DNA from: Helicoverpa zea | Taxonomy: Eukaryota; Arthropoda; Insecta; Lepidoptera; Noctuidae | Length of the DNA stretch: 64,000 bases | Reading direction: 5' to 3' | Assembly (NCBI RefSeq): GCF_022581195.2 | Contig: NC_061454.1 | Span: 5,704,001-5,768,000 of the forward strand | Shown: in pieces, positions 50,001 to 63,700 of the stretch | Layout: each line of letters begins with the position of its first letter | Position numbering within the stretch: position 1 is the first letter of the stretch | Program-made: the position numbers and the translations under genes | Notes under the pieces: generated by a model | What the model was told of the DNA's origin: nothing | Databases searched by the model: none | What the model saw: only the letters and a program-made list of their open reading frames with translations

Positions 50001-50731
50001 ATATTCACTATAGAAAGTAGGTACTTAAAGGATTTTTCAGTGATTTAACCAATTTAACAAATAATTTTTTTATTTTTTTTTAATAAGTTACATGAAGTCT
50101 GTTCAAACACAATCATGAAAGAAATCGGTCACTTATACCGGGATTTCTGAGATGCTTTTGCATTTTTTCACAGTGAACACTGACATAGGTACCTGATATA
50201 TAAACACATGTAATATAAATAGAAAGAATTTGGAAGAAGAAATATTAGTTTTGTAAGGACACAAAGCTACGAAAGTTTAGCTAAATGCACTTTTAGAAGA
50301 AATTGATGAAGGAGTAAAGTTCCATCACGGATTAGGGGAGACTACTTAGCACAACTTGAACATAAAGGGCAAGGATGAATTTGTTCGACTTAGATTTTGT
50401 CGTGCGAGTAGCGCAGGCCGCTCTGCACCTAGCAGGTTTGAACCAATGCGAAAGCTCTCATGCGGCGGAGCGAGCGGACCGAACCAGCAGCATTGCCCAC
50501 TATAACATACCGCTCGCTCCTACAGTTGGTAACTTTCCGTCGAATTTCGGAAATCGCCGGCGGTTTAACTCCGTCCACAAACAAAGACAAACACTAACAA
50601 GACAGGTGGGTACAAAACACGATTGCCAAAAACACACTAGCCTTCACAAACTTTCACGATATACACTTTGTCGCGAGTTCCGAATTTCGACGAGATCATG
50701 CCGCATTTAATAGAATGAGCGTAACACTTAC
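47048..50731. other. Non-coding segment, probably mbl 5' intron
   Basis: AT-rich. Short poly-T and poly-A runs lie near 50065-50082. The frame at 50375-50710 has no domain. Nothing else recognised. Confidence 0.5.
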
Positions 50732-50944
50732 ATGATGAGGGATAAACAAGCCGGGTAAGGGAGCGTATAATGTCCGTAAGTTAAAACATAGCAAGTTGCA
50801 CGTAAGTTAGGAGAAACGTTTCGCCGGTAGCGTAGAGGTCGCGTTCGCGGCCACAGCGGGGCGGCACGCGTCGTGTTCGGAGCACGAGTGCGGTGCACGG
50901 AGCGGCGCGAGTCACACAAGCACAAGCGGAGTCGGCGGGCGACT
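50732..50944 (-). other. mbl: Candidate non-coding first exon of mbl
   Basis: On the minus strand, a CpG-rich block contains an arthropod-type initiator TCAGTC (A at 50944) and is followed by a consensus donor GTAAGTG at 50731 (CTCATCAT before it). Spliced to the acceptor at 43331 this would give a 7.4-kb first intron, like the non-coding first exon of Drosophila mbl. Alternative starts upstream are equally possible. Confidence 0.4.
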
Positions 50945-51075
50945 GACGGGAGGCGAGTGGCGCGGCGCGGGGGCTGCCGCTGCGCGCGCACCCCGCGCGC
51001 CGGCCCCCGCCCCCCGCGCCCCGCGACCGACGCCAGCCGGCCGCCTTATCACACCGCGCGGCGCGCCGCTTCCTT
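50830..51075. promoter_or_regulatory. CpG-rich block, likely promoter region
   Basis: The densest GC block in the window, in otherwise AT-rich DNA, rich in GGGCGG-like and CGCG runs. It coincides with the candidate first exon. Confidence 0.45.
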
Positions 51076-51347
51076 TCTCCTCATGCAGTTGCGAGCTTTT
51101 CGCCACTGCCACACTTCCGCCCGCCCCGTCGATTGTGTTGAGTTTTAGCCGGTCAATGTGTTGCACCGATTATTTCCACTTCTTGAGCACAAGACATTCT
51201 TTTTAACGACGTTCATGTATGGAAACATTAAATTTTACGCTTGATACTTTAGCAAAAGTAAAATAATAGCATGTAACGGAGTGGCCTATTCGGTAGGTAT
51301 GGTAAGTTCATCTTTATAATAATAGACTTGAAAAGAGTTTTTGGGAA

Positions 51348-51437
51348 TTAAAATTGCCAGATTGCCAAATCGCAAAATTGAGAACAAAGGATTTGATCGC
51401 AAGTTTGCAACATGTCCAGTAAGTTAAAGTTGTCCAT
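51348..51437 (-). CDS. Possible short ORF, 29 codons, unknown
   Basis: It begins in a favourable context (CCCGCCATGG) and reads MDNFNLLDMLQTC onward, ending AIWQF and stop. It lies at the edge of a second GC-rich patch (51440-51600), upstream of mbl. It could be an upstream ORF in an alternative mbl leader or chance. No domain recognised. Confidence 0.12.
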   Translation of the reverse strand: MDNFNLLDMLQTCDQILCSQFCDLAIWQF

Positions 51438-51639
51438 GGCGGGTATATCGAGGGGGAAGGGTACCGTATGTGCAAGCGAGCTAGCAACAGACTCCGGCGC
51501 AGGCGAGCGGTCGAAGAGCGGCGAAAGTGCGCCGCGGAACGAGTTTGCGTGGCGCGTGACCTGCCCGAGGACACGCTTGCCTCCCCTCGCCCTCGCAAAC
51601 TAACGTGCACTCTAATGCAGCACATCTCATGCTATTGTT

Positions 51640-54600
51640 GTTTAATTGCATAGCAATTGATCGTCGTGCTCAGACACAAATTCAAATATTACTCCTATTT
51701 CGAAGTTTCAGCTATTTACGAATGTGCAGAACATGCAGAAAATTAGTCTAATAAAAACTTTCAAGTTACTGTCTAACAGTTTTTAATTAAGAATTATCTA
51801 CATCTTATCTTCAATGTGAAATTCATGTAAGTACCAATTGCAGTATTAGGAATGTCTCGGGCACATGTTTGTGGCTGAAGTCCCTTTTCTTGTATCGCAT
51901 GTGTGCTTAATGGTAAGATTCGATCATTTGATTCATAGCTGACGAGCTTAGAACGCCTCAGTCACAACATGATTGCGGTGACTGCGGAATAAGTTACAAG
52001 TATTGAAATGGAATGAGTAAGTAAGGTTCGAAGCGCTAGACGCGCAGACAGATGTTGAATTAAGTCAATGTTCTGCATTATTAGGCAAGCTGTTGCGGAT
52101 ATGTGTCAATAGCTTGGTCGATGGATGAGGCAGCGCGGGCGTGCAGCGCAGCGGCAGTCACGAATGCGACGTGTGCTAGTTTTTGTAGCGCGCACGCCAC
52201 CGAGCGTGACGTCTAAAAGCTCGTTTATACGCTTCTTATAGTCGTTTGACTCGAAATATCCAGGCGTTTTTTACTCGGCTGACTATCATCTTAATAATGC
52301 AGAGCTGCAAATCATTTGTTGTAGAACCATGGTCAATGTCCGAGACAAGGCCAACTTATTGTTACGTTCAATTCCAGTTTTGGTTCACCGTATTTTGAAG
52401 TTTTGACAAACGTTAACTTCAGTTTGAATTTACCTAACTGCCTGAAAGCAGACGTGCAGCCCCGTGCGCTGCCTGAGTTGTAGACTTTTTAATGCATCTA
52501 AGCCGAAATCTTTTTTGCTTTGATAAATATTGCTCAGATTGATATCAAGCTACTCTACAAACACTGTACCTACTTTGATCTTTTCAAAAATATTATACCA
52601 TTGGGCAGGATACTTAGATGACGAATCATAAAGTTTCATTTTATCATGCAATTAGTTGGTAGTAATAGCATTAAAACTATATCAGTACCCTATATCGCGT
52701 CCGTGGAAGAGCACCGTTCTGAATTTTTATTGCACATTATCTTGGTTGGTGGCGGCTGGTTTCTTTATTCTCTAGCTAGTCGCAAGCTTATTGCACTTCA
52801 TAAAGTAAGAAAGCACGCGTCGGTCATACATTCTTCTCGGATGAAAGACGGGAAATAAGCACGGCAGTGCGGTGCTAATTAGTTGTTTTTAAACAATTTT
52901 TTCACCGTCTAATGAGTGAGCAATGATACCGACAGCTGTTTCGTCGTGCCGCTCGCCTGCTCACAATGCGTGCCGGTAAGCCGTCGTCCAATGCTGACAC
53001 GCGACCAAAGTGTTAGCATCGTGCTTATCCAATGGCTACAGTTCTTGTAACATTATTAGCATTTGGTTTTTAATGGCTTTTTTTTTCGCCTGTACAGTTA
53101 CACGATAATCTTGCTTTTATACATTTTCAGAACATAAAACCTATTAACATACCACTGCGCGAGCCTAGGTCGATTTTTGTAAGCAGATGTTGCTGTTGTT
53201 CGATAAAACTGCAGCTATGTAAGGAGATTGGAAGACACGCTCCGCTGGCAAAATTTGGTACCGAGACAAGCGTCGCAGTTCAACGACCTGCCGTTCATCT
53301 CGTGTTCGCAAAAAATGCACTGGCCGTCCCACGCCGAACGCAGTTCTCACACACATAAAAATATAAGTACATTATACATGAACACATGAACGTCGCAGTT
53401 ACCAATCGCCGCACGTGTAATTGTACACCGCTCCTCTCTCCTCATTCGGATACCGGAGAAAATTTCAAGAGCAATATTTATTGCTCACATGATGTTAGTC
53501 CGGAGGATTCCATTTCTGTACAGCTACGTGCAGTAATTAATAAGATTAAACATCTTTATTAGCAAGAAATGGTGGGAGGCGGCAAAGACTTCCTAGAAAG
53601 GCTTCAGTTTGCAGATCGAAACAATAACAGTGAAACATTATTGTTACTCTACATAAGTTTTGATCGCATGATAGTCCCGTTGGTTTAAAACTGTGCACCG
53701 TAGAGTGTTACTTAGACGCCGCATGGCCAATTGTTGGACAGTAATAAATTAGTGGGGGTGCGCCCACGCTGCTCATCTCCACATCAGTTTACCGCGCACG
53801 CGCTAAGTTTCCTGTACCATTCAAATCATCACCATTTGAGCACCCACAAACGCGATTGTCCTTTCCTTTTGTCTCTTCATAAAGACAATATTTATCATAT
53901 TTAAACATACAGTTGACATCATCTTTGAAATAAAATTTAATCAATTCTTATGTTTTGATGAATCACAACAAATTAATAGATAAATGTTATTATTGTATCA
54001 ACGGTTGACTTTACTATTTCCAGGAAAACAAAACATTGATAGCTTTCACGTAATGAGTAAAAGGTAGTTTACCTTTTTACGAATCATGAATTCTACTCCC
54101 ACGCCCGATCCAAACTAGTGCAATTTGTTTAGAGAGGCGGGCCCTTCGGCTTCTCGACATCGGCGCCGAGCCAACGACCGTCCCAAAAACTAAATTCAGC
54201 CTTCCGATTAAGTTGACCTTGAAACAACATAGAACGTCTACACGAATATAACAATACCATTCAAGTGATAAGAGAAGAGTGCGCACGGTTTATAATTCGC
54301 AGGGGTACCGTTTTAAACGCGATTTCGCCAACAAAGAGGCACCAATTCTCGGTCGACTGCCTGCCGCCGTGTATCCACACACCAATTAAGCTAAATTAAA
54401 TATACGAAGAATTTAGAAACTGGTTAGCTTCCTTGAAGCGCGACGTAGTAATTGGCTAACCCCCGCTAGGAGCACGGACGCATCACTTGTGATTTATTGA
54501 TTGTTTTTTCTCACACACAGTTGTTGCAGCTAGATGAACAATTGCACTTCAATAGAAATTATTGTCTAGTCCAGTTTTTCAGGAGCCTATATATCGAACT

Positions 54601-57600
54601 AATTGGGTAGTGATCACATTGGCAATTACAGTAAATTCCAGTTAGCTCTTTACATTTGTTAATTGAAATTGGGAATCTGTAGATAGTTTTAAGCAATGCT
54701 GCAAAATATTTTTTCTATTGCACGTTTATTTCCTATACGTATTTTAAACTAATCATAATATGCAAAATATTTTCTGACTAGTGACTACATACATTTGACT
54801 GTCATATCCTCGCCAACGATGTCTCGGGGGATGTTCATGTTCTAGCAGGTGTCAATCAGGCAAGTTAACTTGACAAATATTGACATTATGCAATCCTATA
54901 AATAAGCTATGAGTACGAAATAGCAGTCTGTATTTTCCGTCAATTAACGAACTCAATAACCACCGTAATTTTCATTTTTTGTACAATTGCCATATTTTGA
55001 TTAAATGTATGGAAAAGGGGTTGGTGTGCTGGCAAGTGGATTGTAGATGACTTCTTAGCACGGTGGTTCTAACGTTTAATTAAAAGCGGCGGAGCGAAGT
55101 CGCGCTCCTGAGCCTGTCCCGAAGGCTCCGCGCTCACGCCTGTTTGATGACTCCGCATAAACGTTAATTAACTCGCTCCATCCGACTTAACATTGCTACT
55201 CTGTTGCCTGCCTACTCTGATCTGTTCACAAAATTCCATTGCACACACATCGTGACTAATCCTGGAAATACAAACATGAGCTCAAATCAAAGTAGCTTTC
55301 ATATTGCTGGCACACAATATAAGTACCATATTGTTATGTGACTAAAAAAGAAAACAGACAGCTCTTTGGTATATCCGAGTTTTCTTGTTTTGAAACGATG
55401 TACGCTTACCCAACTTTAGACGATTCGCGTACTGAAATGGGTTCCGGATCAGTGACGTAGGCACGGAAATGAAAAACTTCTATTGGCTGATATTTGATGC
55501 TGTTATAGTGACCGACGCGAACGCCAAAATGCCTCAGGTGCTGTTACTCAATATCTCTATAATTTCCGTTCAACCTTTTCCACATAAAATATATCTTTAT
55601 TTATTTTTTTAACAATAAACATTTTCTTGCTACTACACTTAAAATATATAAAATGATTAAGAAATATGATAAAAACATTAAATAGTTCGCAATTTACGGC
55701 TTCTATTTTATTTTCAGGAGGTCAGTCTGATTTGCCTAACTCATTCTTATTTAAGAATGGTTGTCTTTAGTTAATTTATTTTTGTTTTGATTCCTGCATA
55801 CACCCCAGTCGAGCTTCTTATAAGACACAAAAAGGCCGTCAATGTTGAAAGGACAGTATATAGTGTGAGTGCAGTATAAGAGCGGTCTCGGAGTAGCTAG
55901 TTATTACCCGAATTATTCGCTAAGTAATAAGAAACGCAGCGAGCGGCACCGGCGCGGAGAGCGCAGTGTGCTAAGTGGCTTTTAAGGTCGCTTACCTCAT
56001 CTCACCGACTCTAGTCAGACTATCTGACTGTTCATGCACGAATTTAGTCCGATACTTCTTTGTTTGTATGATCTGTTACATCGCCTTGTCGAGTTTACGA
56101 AAGAGTATGTATATTTTTCGTCTAAGAAGAGTTGCAAGTGCACAGTGCTAAAAGATATATCTTACCGAACATTACTTTACATAACAACCAACAAAATAAG
56201 AAGTAGTTTGGTTTTATAAAATGTTTTGCTGTTTTACAAAAAGCCGTTGAGTCATAACATTAAAAATATATAAGCGCACAAAAGATCCTTTGTGTTACAA
56301 AACGCCAATCATCGCGTCTCTTAGAACGTATCATAGACACGAAATTGAGATTTGTGAATCATGAAATTGACAGAGAGAAATACTTTTATGTATCTATCCA
56401 GAAGTTTCTTTAGTTACTTTTGAATATTATGTAATATGAAAAGGAGAAAAACAAAGCCACGTTCTTGTTTTACGGATTTTCATAAGATTTAAGTTTTTAT
56501 AAGACGATAAATTAATACAATATAATCTTCTTAGCTTGTAATTCATACCATAAAAGTCACAAGCCTTCAGACACGATATCATGCGGTGACTCAAATAAAG
56601 CTGCCACTCATACCCATTATGGATGCGCTAGCCAAAATTGGTCTTTGGTTTCCGTCCAGGTAGATAAGACCAGACGCAAATATATTACAACCAAGCTCAT
56701 TAGATGTTCAATTGTTGAAATGTAAGCTGATTACATACTGTTCAAATAAGACGCACAACAAAAACTGAAACGATTATTCATCATTTTTGTTTATTCGAGT
56801 TTTAGTACGGTTTAGCTTCTTCGCCTAATAGAATTCTACGGAGATTTTGCTTCAGTTACTTAGTTGTTTCCGGATAGGGACTAGCTGGAAGCATTCGCAG
56901 TGTGCGATGCGGTTCAACTCGGCTGCCGCAACTCGTAAATAATGGCGTCTCATTGTGGGCCATTATTAATGAATCTGCCACCCCGCGCTCCCGACACCGC
57001 ACCCGCCCGAAAGCCAAATAACAGGTGCGTCTAACCCCATTCGCACAATCTATTTTCGATGTCTTATAGCCGTGCAGAGAAACGCTCGATGCGTTCTCCT
57101 GCTCTAAATATTCATACCATATGCCAGATATTGAGATTTGTTTGGGCGTCATCTGCTCGACATCGTCGTCTCTAAATAAGCGCGGTCTCGTGTTGGCTTT
57201 GCGAAGTTTCATTAGCCGTCTGGGACTTACTTATGGTATCATGTTGCTTGAATTGTGTGCGGCATTTCCACCTACAGGGAAAGGAGTTCTAGTAGTTTAT
57301 AACCCGAATTAGGTAAAGGGGCTTGTGAAGAACAAGTCTATATTAGGATACACTAAGTTACTTGAGAAAAATCCATGCATATTCAAATAGGTACATTGGT
57401 ATTCATAATACACCGCAAAACAGCGCAAAGATTCGTTTTAAAGACTCACATGTATCATGTAAGCGGATGGGACAAAGTTACCCCGGGACACGTTAGTTGT
57501 CACGAGGTTGGATATACGAGGCCTTCTCACTGTCGCTCTATTATTTACTCCACAGAAAACTGCTTTTCATATCACAAGCAGCGGCCCGCAGCGGAGTCGC

Positions 57601-60225
57601 ACAAAGATGGCTCCCTCGCTCCCTACATAAATGCACTTACTTTATGAATGACGTAATCGTAATATTGTTCCGAGCTTGGATTTGTGTTCATGTTTCTCTG
57701 CAATCAGCTTTGTGTAATGGTTGTGGAACTTGACTATTTTAACTAAACAGTCAAGCCGTTATTTACTTGGAGGCAAACAAAAACCCGCTTGATAGATTAG
57801 CGTGACGAATGAACAGGCGATAAGGCTAGACAAAGTTAAAACGTAACTTTGTTTATCATCTATGCGTAGACTGGGTTGTTGTTCGTGTCAGATTTAGATT
57901 TAGTAAGGACACGAAGCGAGGTAAAGTGGCAGGCAAGAGCGAGGACATAGTTGAATGCTTTAGCCAAAACAGTGTTTACATCTTATGAAGCAAATTGCGT
58001 GAATCACTAGAGTGACGTAATGGAGGAAGTTACCACTTGGCTGGATTCAACCTACGCGCTCCCGCCAGGTCGACCGCACCGTCATTATGTTTCAAAAATA
58101 TTGCTTTGATCCGGCACCATTATTACTTAAACTGGTTACATCTTCGCAGATTGAAGATTAACTTAATAATTCTGGTCAGTAAATTTTCAAAATCTGTCGC
58201 GAATTATATGAGAGGGTTACTTAAAAAAATGTTTTCATTCTTAGTTAGCAAGTTTGTGCTTGTATTTATATGTGTTACATGTATCAGACACACATGTTGG
58301 TTCTGCTTTTGCGCGTTCATTCCATTTATTCGTATCCATCAATAGTCCAGGTGATTTCGGCGAAGCATCCATCGTCGGATGATGTTTAGATCACCGCTCG
58401 CGTTAATTAGCGTAATGGTGCTGGAGGCGATGACGTCATGTATCTAATTTGATTACATTCACCAAGGCCATCGTGGTTAGCAGTTATCACAGGAGTATCT
58501 ACTACGTAAGTTCCAGCCAATCTTTCAGTAACAGTAATGTAATCGCTCACCTTTAGAGAATAAATGTTTTTGCGTTATAACACGATTGCGTTCAAACTGC
58601 ATTCAAAGTGTTTAGGACTTGAAACTTTAACAAAGGATGTCTTTCAAAATGCAGTCACGCTGAGTGTTGCGTTGAACCAGACTTTATAATTAAACTACCA
58701 AATATCACAGCTCTACTCTTTGTTGATAACTACAACAAAGCTAAGTGTTCGAATAAACTTTTAAGATAGCCATTAACATGATATCGATTCATAAACGTGT
58801 TATTGGCATAACGTAGAACGCGTTTTCATAGAGGCCACGATGACAAATGAATATGATACCTACCGAAATTATTTTAACTGATTTCGATTTTGATTCAGAA
58901 GTTTGTTTGACATATTAACACGCGGAATGAATTGCCGACGTTAGATAAGAACAAAGAAACTCTCGCTTTAAATAGCTTCTAAAATTCCGTTACAAATTCT
59001 CACATTTCCTCGAATTCAGCCAGCGCTCGTGTGGATCATTTGAATTATAAAGTGAGAAGCGAGTGCATGCACAGTGCATAAGATACCTTGGCTATGTAAA
59101 TGAGGAGAAGCTGCAGCCTAAGTAAGGGCGACTTTACACCTGCGGGTCGCGGCCGCTGCCTAGGGGACGGAATTAGCCGCGCGCCGGTCATAGTTCAATC
59201 ACAGGGGAATACGGTCAACTACTTTTAACTCGTTTACAAAACGAATTATTATTGATACTGAATAATTGTTACTGCTCTATCTCTGAGCAACGGTTTGACA
59301 AAATCATAAAAAAGTGTCATGAAAAAATTCTACAAGAGTACAGGAAGCATTCATATATATTAGAAAATTCTGATGCCTTCTCATGTTAGAGAAGTTAATT
59401 AGGTGACTAGTGAACTCCGATATTATGACCAGGCGTGATTTACATGAGCATAATATTTATAATATTTTTAATTCTGGACGTTTCTAGCTTATTCAGCAGG
59501 TTCCCCCGAGAGCAGCAAATGAAACAGCATTTAATTGTAAGTTACACATACAAAACAACAAGACGGATCTCAATAAAGCACTCTAAACCAACAGATAGGG
59601 ATAAGTTTAACTCTTACAACGATCCTGTGACCGTTACTCAAAACTTTGGGCCGGCTTTGTTCAAAACACGAAACTAATTTATTCGTATCTCGGCGTACCA
59701 TTCCACCGTACTAAATAATCGAAGAGCAAATTATAAATGCGTATTAACGGTCAAGTCGTAGTTCAAAGATTAGGGCAGAGGCCAACCCTTTAATAGTATC
59801 GTCGGTAAGGTAAAGTTTCAAATTGTATCACTGGAGTGGGCTCGATGCATGCTCAAACAATATCTGATATTTTAATAAAAGCCGTCGTGCCTTTGTATTT
59901 GATGTTATTATGTTAGCCAACAAGTACCGGGTGCTCCGCTTGTGAACTTAGCAAGATTACTCCAATTTTGTAACGGATTTCATGTATGGAGTGGATGTCA
60001 TTAAATAATAAAGTATTATTTCTCATGAAGAAATACCTAAATGCTGCAAACTATCCCAATATTTTAGACCTTTAACATATGAGGGAAGAAAATGTTTTCC
60101 ATTTACATGAAAGTAGACATCAAGTCTATCTTTAAAATCTAATATGAACTAACAAGAAACTGTCTACATGGTAATATTATGAACACTATAGTTCACTGGT
60201 GCATTTAATTAGGTATTGTTTGTGT
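51640..60225. other. Upstream non-coding DNA
   Basis: AT-rich with small GC-rich patches at about 52125-52215, 55085-55145, 55930-55980 and 56980-57010. A TGACGTCA palindrome lies at 58431-58438. No coding exon or RNA gene recognised. It may be intron of a longer mbl transcript or 5' regulatory DNA. Confidence 0.5.
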
Positions 60226-60770
60226 TGGTGGTGACGTCACGCGCCACCAAGTCTGCCCTATTTCGGAACGGTCAGTCACGGAAGTGCAAACCCTTATCTC
60301 GGGGCGACACACAACTTGTATCGGCAATCGTCAAGGGCGGCGACGTCGACGGCGGCGGCGGGGCGGCGCGCCCGCCGAGCGTCGCGTGCGGCGCCGCTAA
60401 TGGATATTGATGGCTATGGCGCGACTAATTAGCCCCCACCACCACCACCTTTCTGCCATGCCTGCTTAAGCTCTTTTTTCACGGTGACAACGAGCGATAC
60501 AACACGCTTTAACGGACACTCATCAATCTCCCCCGGAACGTATCTCGTCCGACCACTCGAAATGTATCGAGCGATCGCTGTCTCGGGATGACATCATCCG
60601 CGTGCGTACAGATTAGATTCTGGCTCGTGGGAGTGACGCTGATGCGCGTCCAAACAATATCACAATCGAATTAGAAGCCGGTTTGGTCTGGGCGGTATCA
60701 ATCACCGTGGGCGGGCCGCGCGACATTGGACTTCAATTAGGCGGGCGGCGCGTGTGATTGCTCTCACTCC
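60226..60770. promoter_or_regulatory. GC-rich block with CRE-type palindrome, possible regulatory element
   Basis: TGACGTCA lies at 60232-60239, a CGG/GCG-rich run at 60330-60400 and (CCACCA)-type repeats near 60437-60452, with a further GC-rich patch at 60695-60755. The frame at 60216-60410 is compositionally driven. Confidence 0.3.
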
Positions 60771-63700
60771 TCTACACGCCAAAGGGTTACTTGACCCACT
60801 TATTAGGCTCACCGTACGAGTCCTCGTCAGCCGGAAGCTCGGAAATGAAGAAGTGATTCAATATTTATTAGCCGAGTCCTTTTTATATGTTTTAGGATAA
60901 TGCGAGAAATACAGAGTTATAAAGTGGATTTTCATAAGCTGTATGTTCTTACAATTAGCATTAAAGGAGTTAATGACTCCTATAAAAAGAAGCTTATGAA
61001 TAGAAAAATTAAATATTATCGTATTCAGTTATCATGCTATACCAGAATGTGGGTACATTATGAAACTATGTACAAATTAAAGCGGCAACCGTGACGGGAG
61101 AGCCGATTAAAATAATGATCGCTTATTAAAATTGTTAATTAACTTAAACGAGTTAGAACATGCACTTGGCGGAATCTTACGGCTATCAGCTATTTTTGTA
61201 AATTTAACAGACATGTAAATTGTAAGTTACAATTTGCAAGTGCAAATAACAGGTTTGGTATAACTCTACACTGCGCGGTTGAGACCGTATCGTACCGCGA
61301 TTGACCACAAATAGGTCGCAGATTGAATAACACTGCACCGACCTGTGCAGGTTTCTAAATATGTACAAAGAGATATTATTGTAACCGCAGACGTTATTTC
61401 GCAACCGTGATATCAACTTTTGGTGGATAAGCGTAAGCGACACGGCTGGCGGAGCGGAGCAAGCGCCCAAACTTTGTGTGCCTGCTCCTTTGTTTTGATA
61501 TTATGAAAGATAGCTACTGCAAGTTTGTCAATTTGCATTTACGCGTGTCACTGGAGCTGTTATTGTGCCATTCATAATGAACACAATTTACTAACATTTT
61601 GCACTTATAAGATTCTATGACCGACTGAAATAAGTGTATATTAATATGCAGAGCAATATTAACGTCTACGGTACCGCGGATAATGAGTAAATTGGAAAAG
61701 GCTGTCATGTCTAGTTTTGTTTCTAAGTGCCCTATATGGTTAATTGGTGTAAAGATATTGAATCAACATAATATATAAGGTCAATCGTCGGCATGGGAAC
61801 CTCGATAGTTAATTGATTTTGCAGTGATCGTGTCGTAACTTTCACACATTGCGAGAGTATTGCATGGTTGTTCAGTATTTAGTACATTACCGATTGTACA
61901 ACTATAGCCATGTATGTGACATTGTTACTTAAACATTTCTGAGATTCTTTAGTAACTTTATTTAGTAAAACTGGCCAAATCATGTTTTCTTATCTCAAAA
62001 ACTTCTAAACCGATTGTGATGATTTTTGATTTCTTGTAACAAATATTGTTTTTATAGGCTATATACGCCTTCTTTGATATCCATGATAACTCGTTTGAGT
62101 GACTTAAAAACTATAGGTACCAAAATTAACTTTCGTGATTCTTCTTCAAGAATAATATTGCGAAGACATTATTGGAATAAACAGGTTATAAATAACACCA
62201 ACATACAGTTGATTTATTAACTGTTTGATAACAAGCAGTAAGAGTCACTCGCCATCAATCAATCAAGTTGTCGGTACCACTATGTAAATGACTGGATGTG
62301 CAATATCCATCACTACACTATCCACCAACGATATATGACACTGTTACTACACACATACATGCGTAATTAAGTGCCAAAGTTTCTGTTATTATGAATAAAA
62401 GTAAATGCATTTTTTTTTATATTAGTAAGATAATCACGAACAGAAGTTTTCTTCCACGTTTAACCTTCTGGCTTTGTTGTCTCTCCATAAATTAATCACT
62501 TTATCATGTTTACAAGTCTTTAAACTGTGTCGTTTATAATCGTGCAGCCTATAAGGTAATATTAAAATGCAAATTTTATAGAGGCTTACGCACAAGTATG
62601 TAACTTGTTGCTAGCCTTTCGGACAACCTATCAGTTTACTAATAGGTATACGCTCTCTACGGACGGCGCTCCTCAGACTTTGACATTAATTGACATTCAC
62701 CTGAAAGCCGATGGAGTTTGCGTGTTAATTGATAGATCTCGGGAGTAAGCCCCGAGGTTGAGATCATCTCTGAAACTTTGATTTTACCATACATGTTGCG
62801 GTAACTGAAATTGTGCGCAATGAGTGGCAACTATTATTTTCTGTCTTCTTTAAATCAGTCATGTTTATGGGAGCATTGCTCGCTCGTGAACATGTATTTT
62901 TCTGAATTAAATGGATAGGCACCTAAAATACTGTAATATTTTTTGTGCATGCCAATTATGTATCTCTCAGTACATGCCATTCTGGGTCAAAGATAAGAAG
63001 ACTGTGAGGTCGTTTGCGATAAACGAATTTGATTAAAAATTTACCGTGCACCAGACTAGAGGAGACTTTTTAATCAGTTGAGAACACGACTTCATTTTTA
63101 CGAGCTCCGTCTTAGCAGTTCTTTTTTAATTGCCTCTCAACGCGCCCGGCCCGTGTAATGCACTATTTAATGATGCTTCAAAATGTAAAATGCATTGCTG
63201 CACCATCTTTGTTTTACAGCTCCTTTACTTAAAACATCACATTAAGTGTTCGTGATCTTTTGTACCATATTAATTTCTATTTCTTACATGAACGTGTAAG
63301 TTTTAAAACTGCTACATCATTTGTTAGCTATGAGGTTGAATTAGGTTACGTTAAATGTTTAATAGCATAAAGTTCAGTCAAAACAAAACATAATAAAAGA
63401 GCCTTCAGAAAAATTATTCGAATCTGTCTGAAAACGAAAACAAAAAAGGCAGAAACTGTACTGTATCTAATGGAAACGAAGTGTAAAACATAGCCTGCTC
63501 TGGTAAATGTAATCAGTTAAAATCTGAAACGAGACGTATTTGAATTACTTTATCTGACGCAACGCGGTGTTTTGTTCCGGTTCAGAATCGACATTGAACA
63601 AATTCGATACGCCCGACACAGGCGAGAACGGCTAGTAAAAACATGACCAATCTAAATTTTATAGCCAAATGACAATTTATATAAAAAAGAAAATTGCTTT

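Noticed and set aside
50375..50991. Arg-rich and mixed frames around the CpG block
   Set aside because: GC-driven open frames without domains; the block is better explained as promoter or leader exon.
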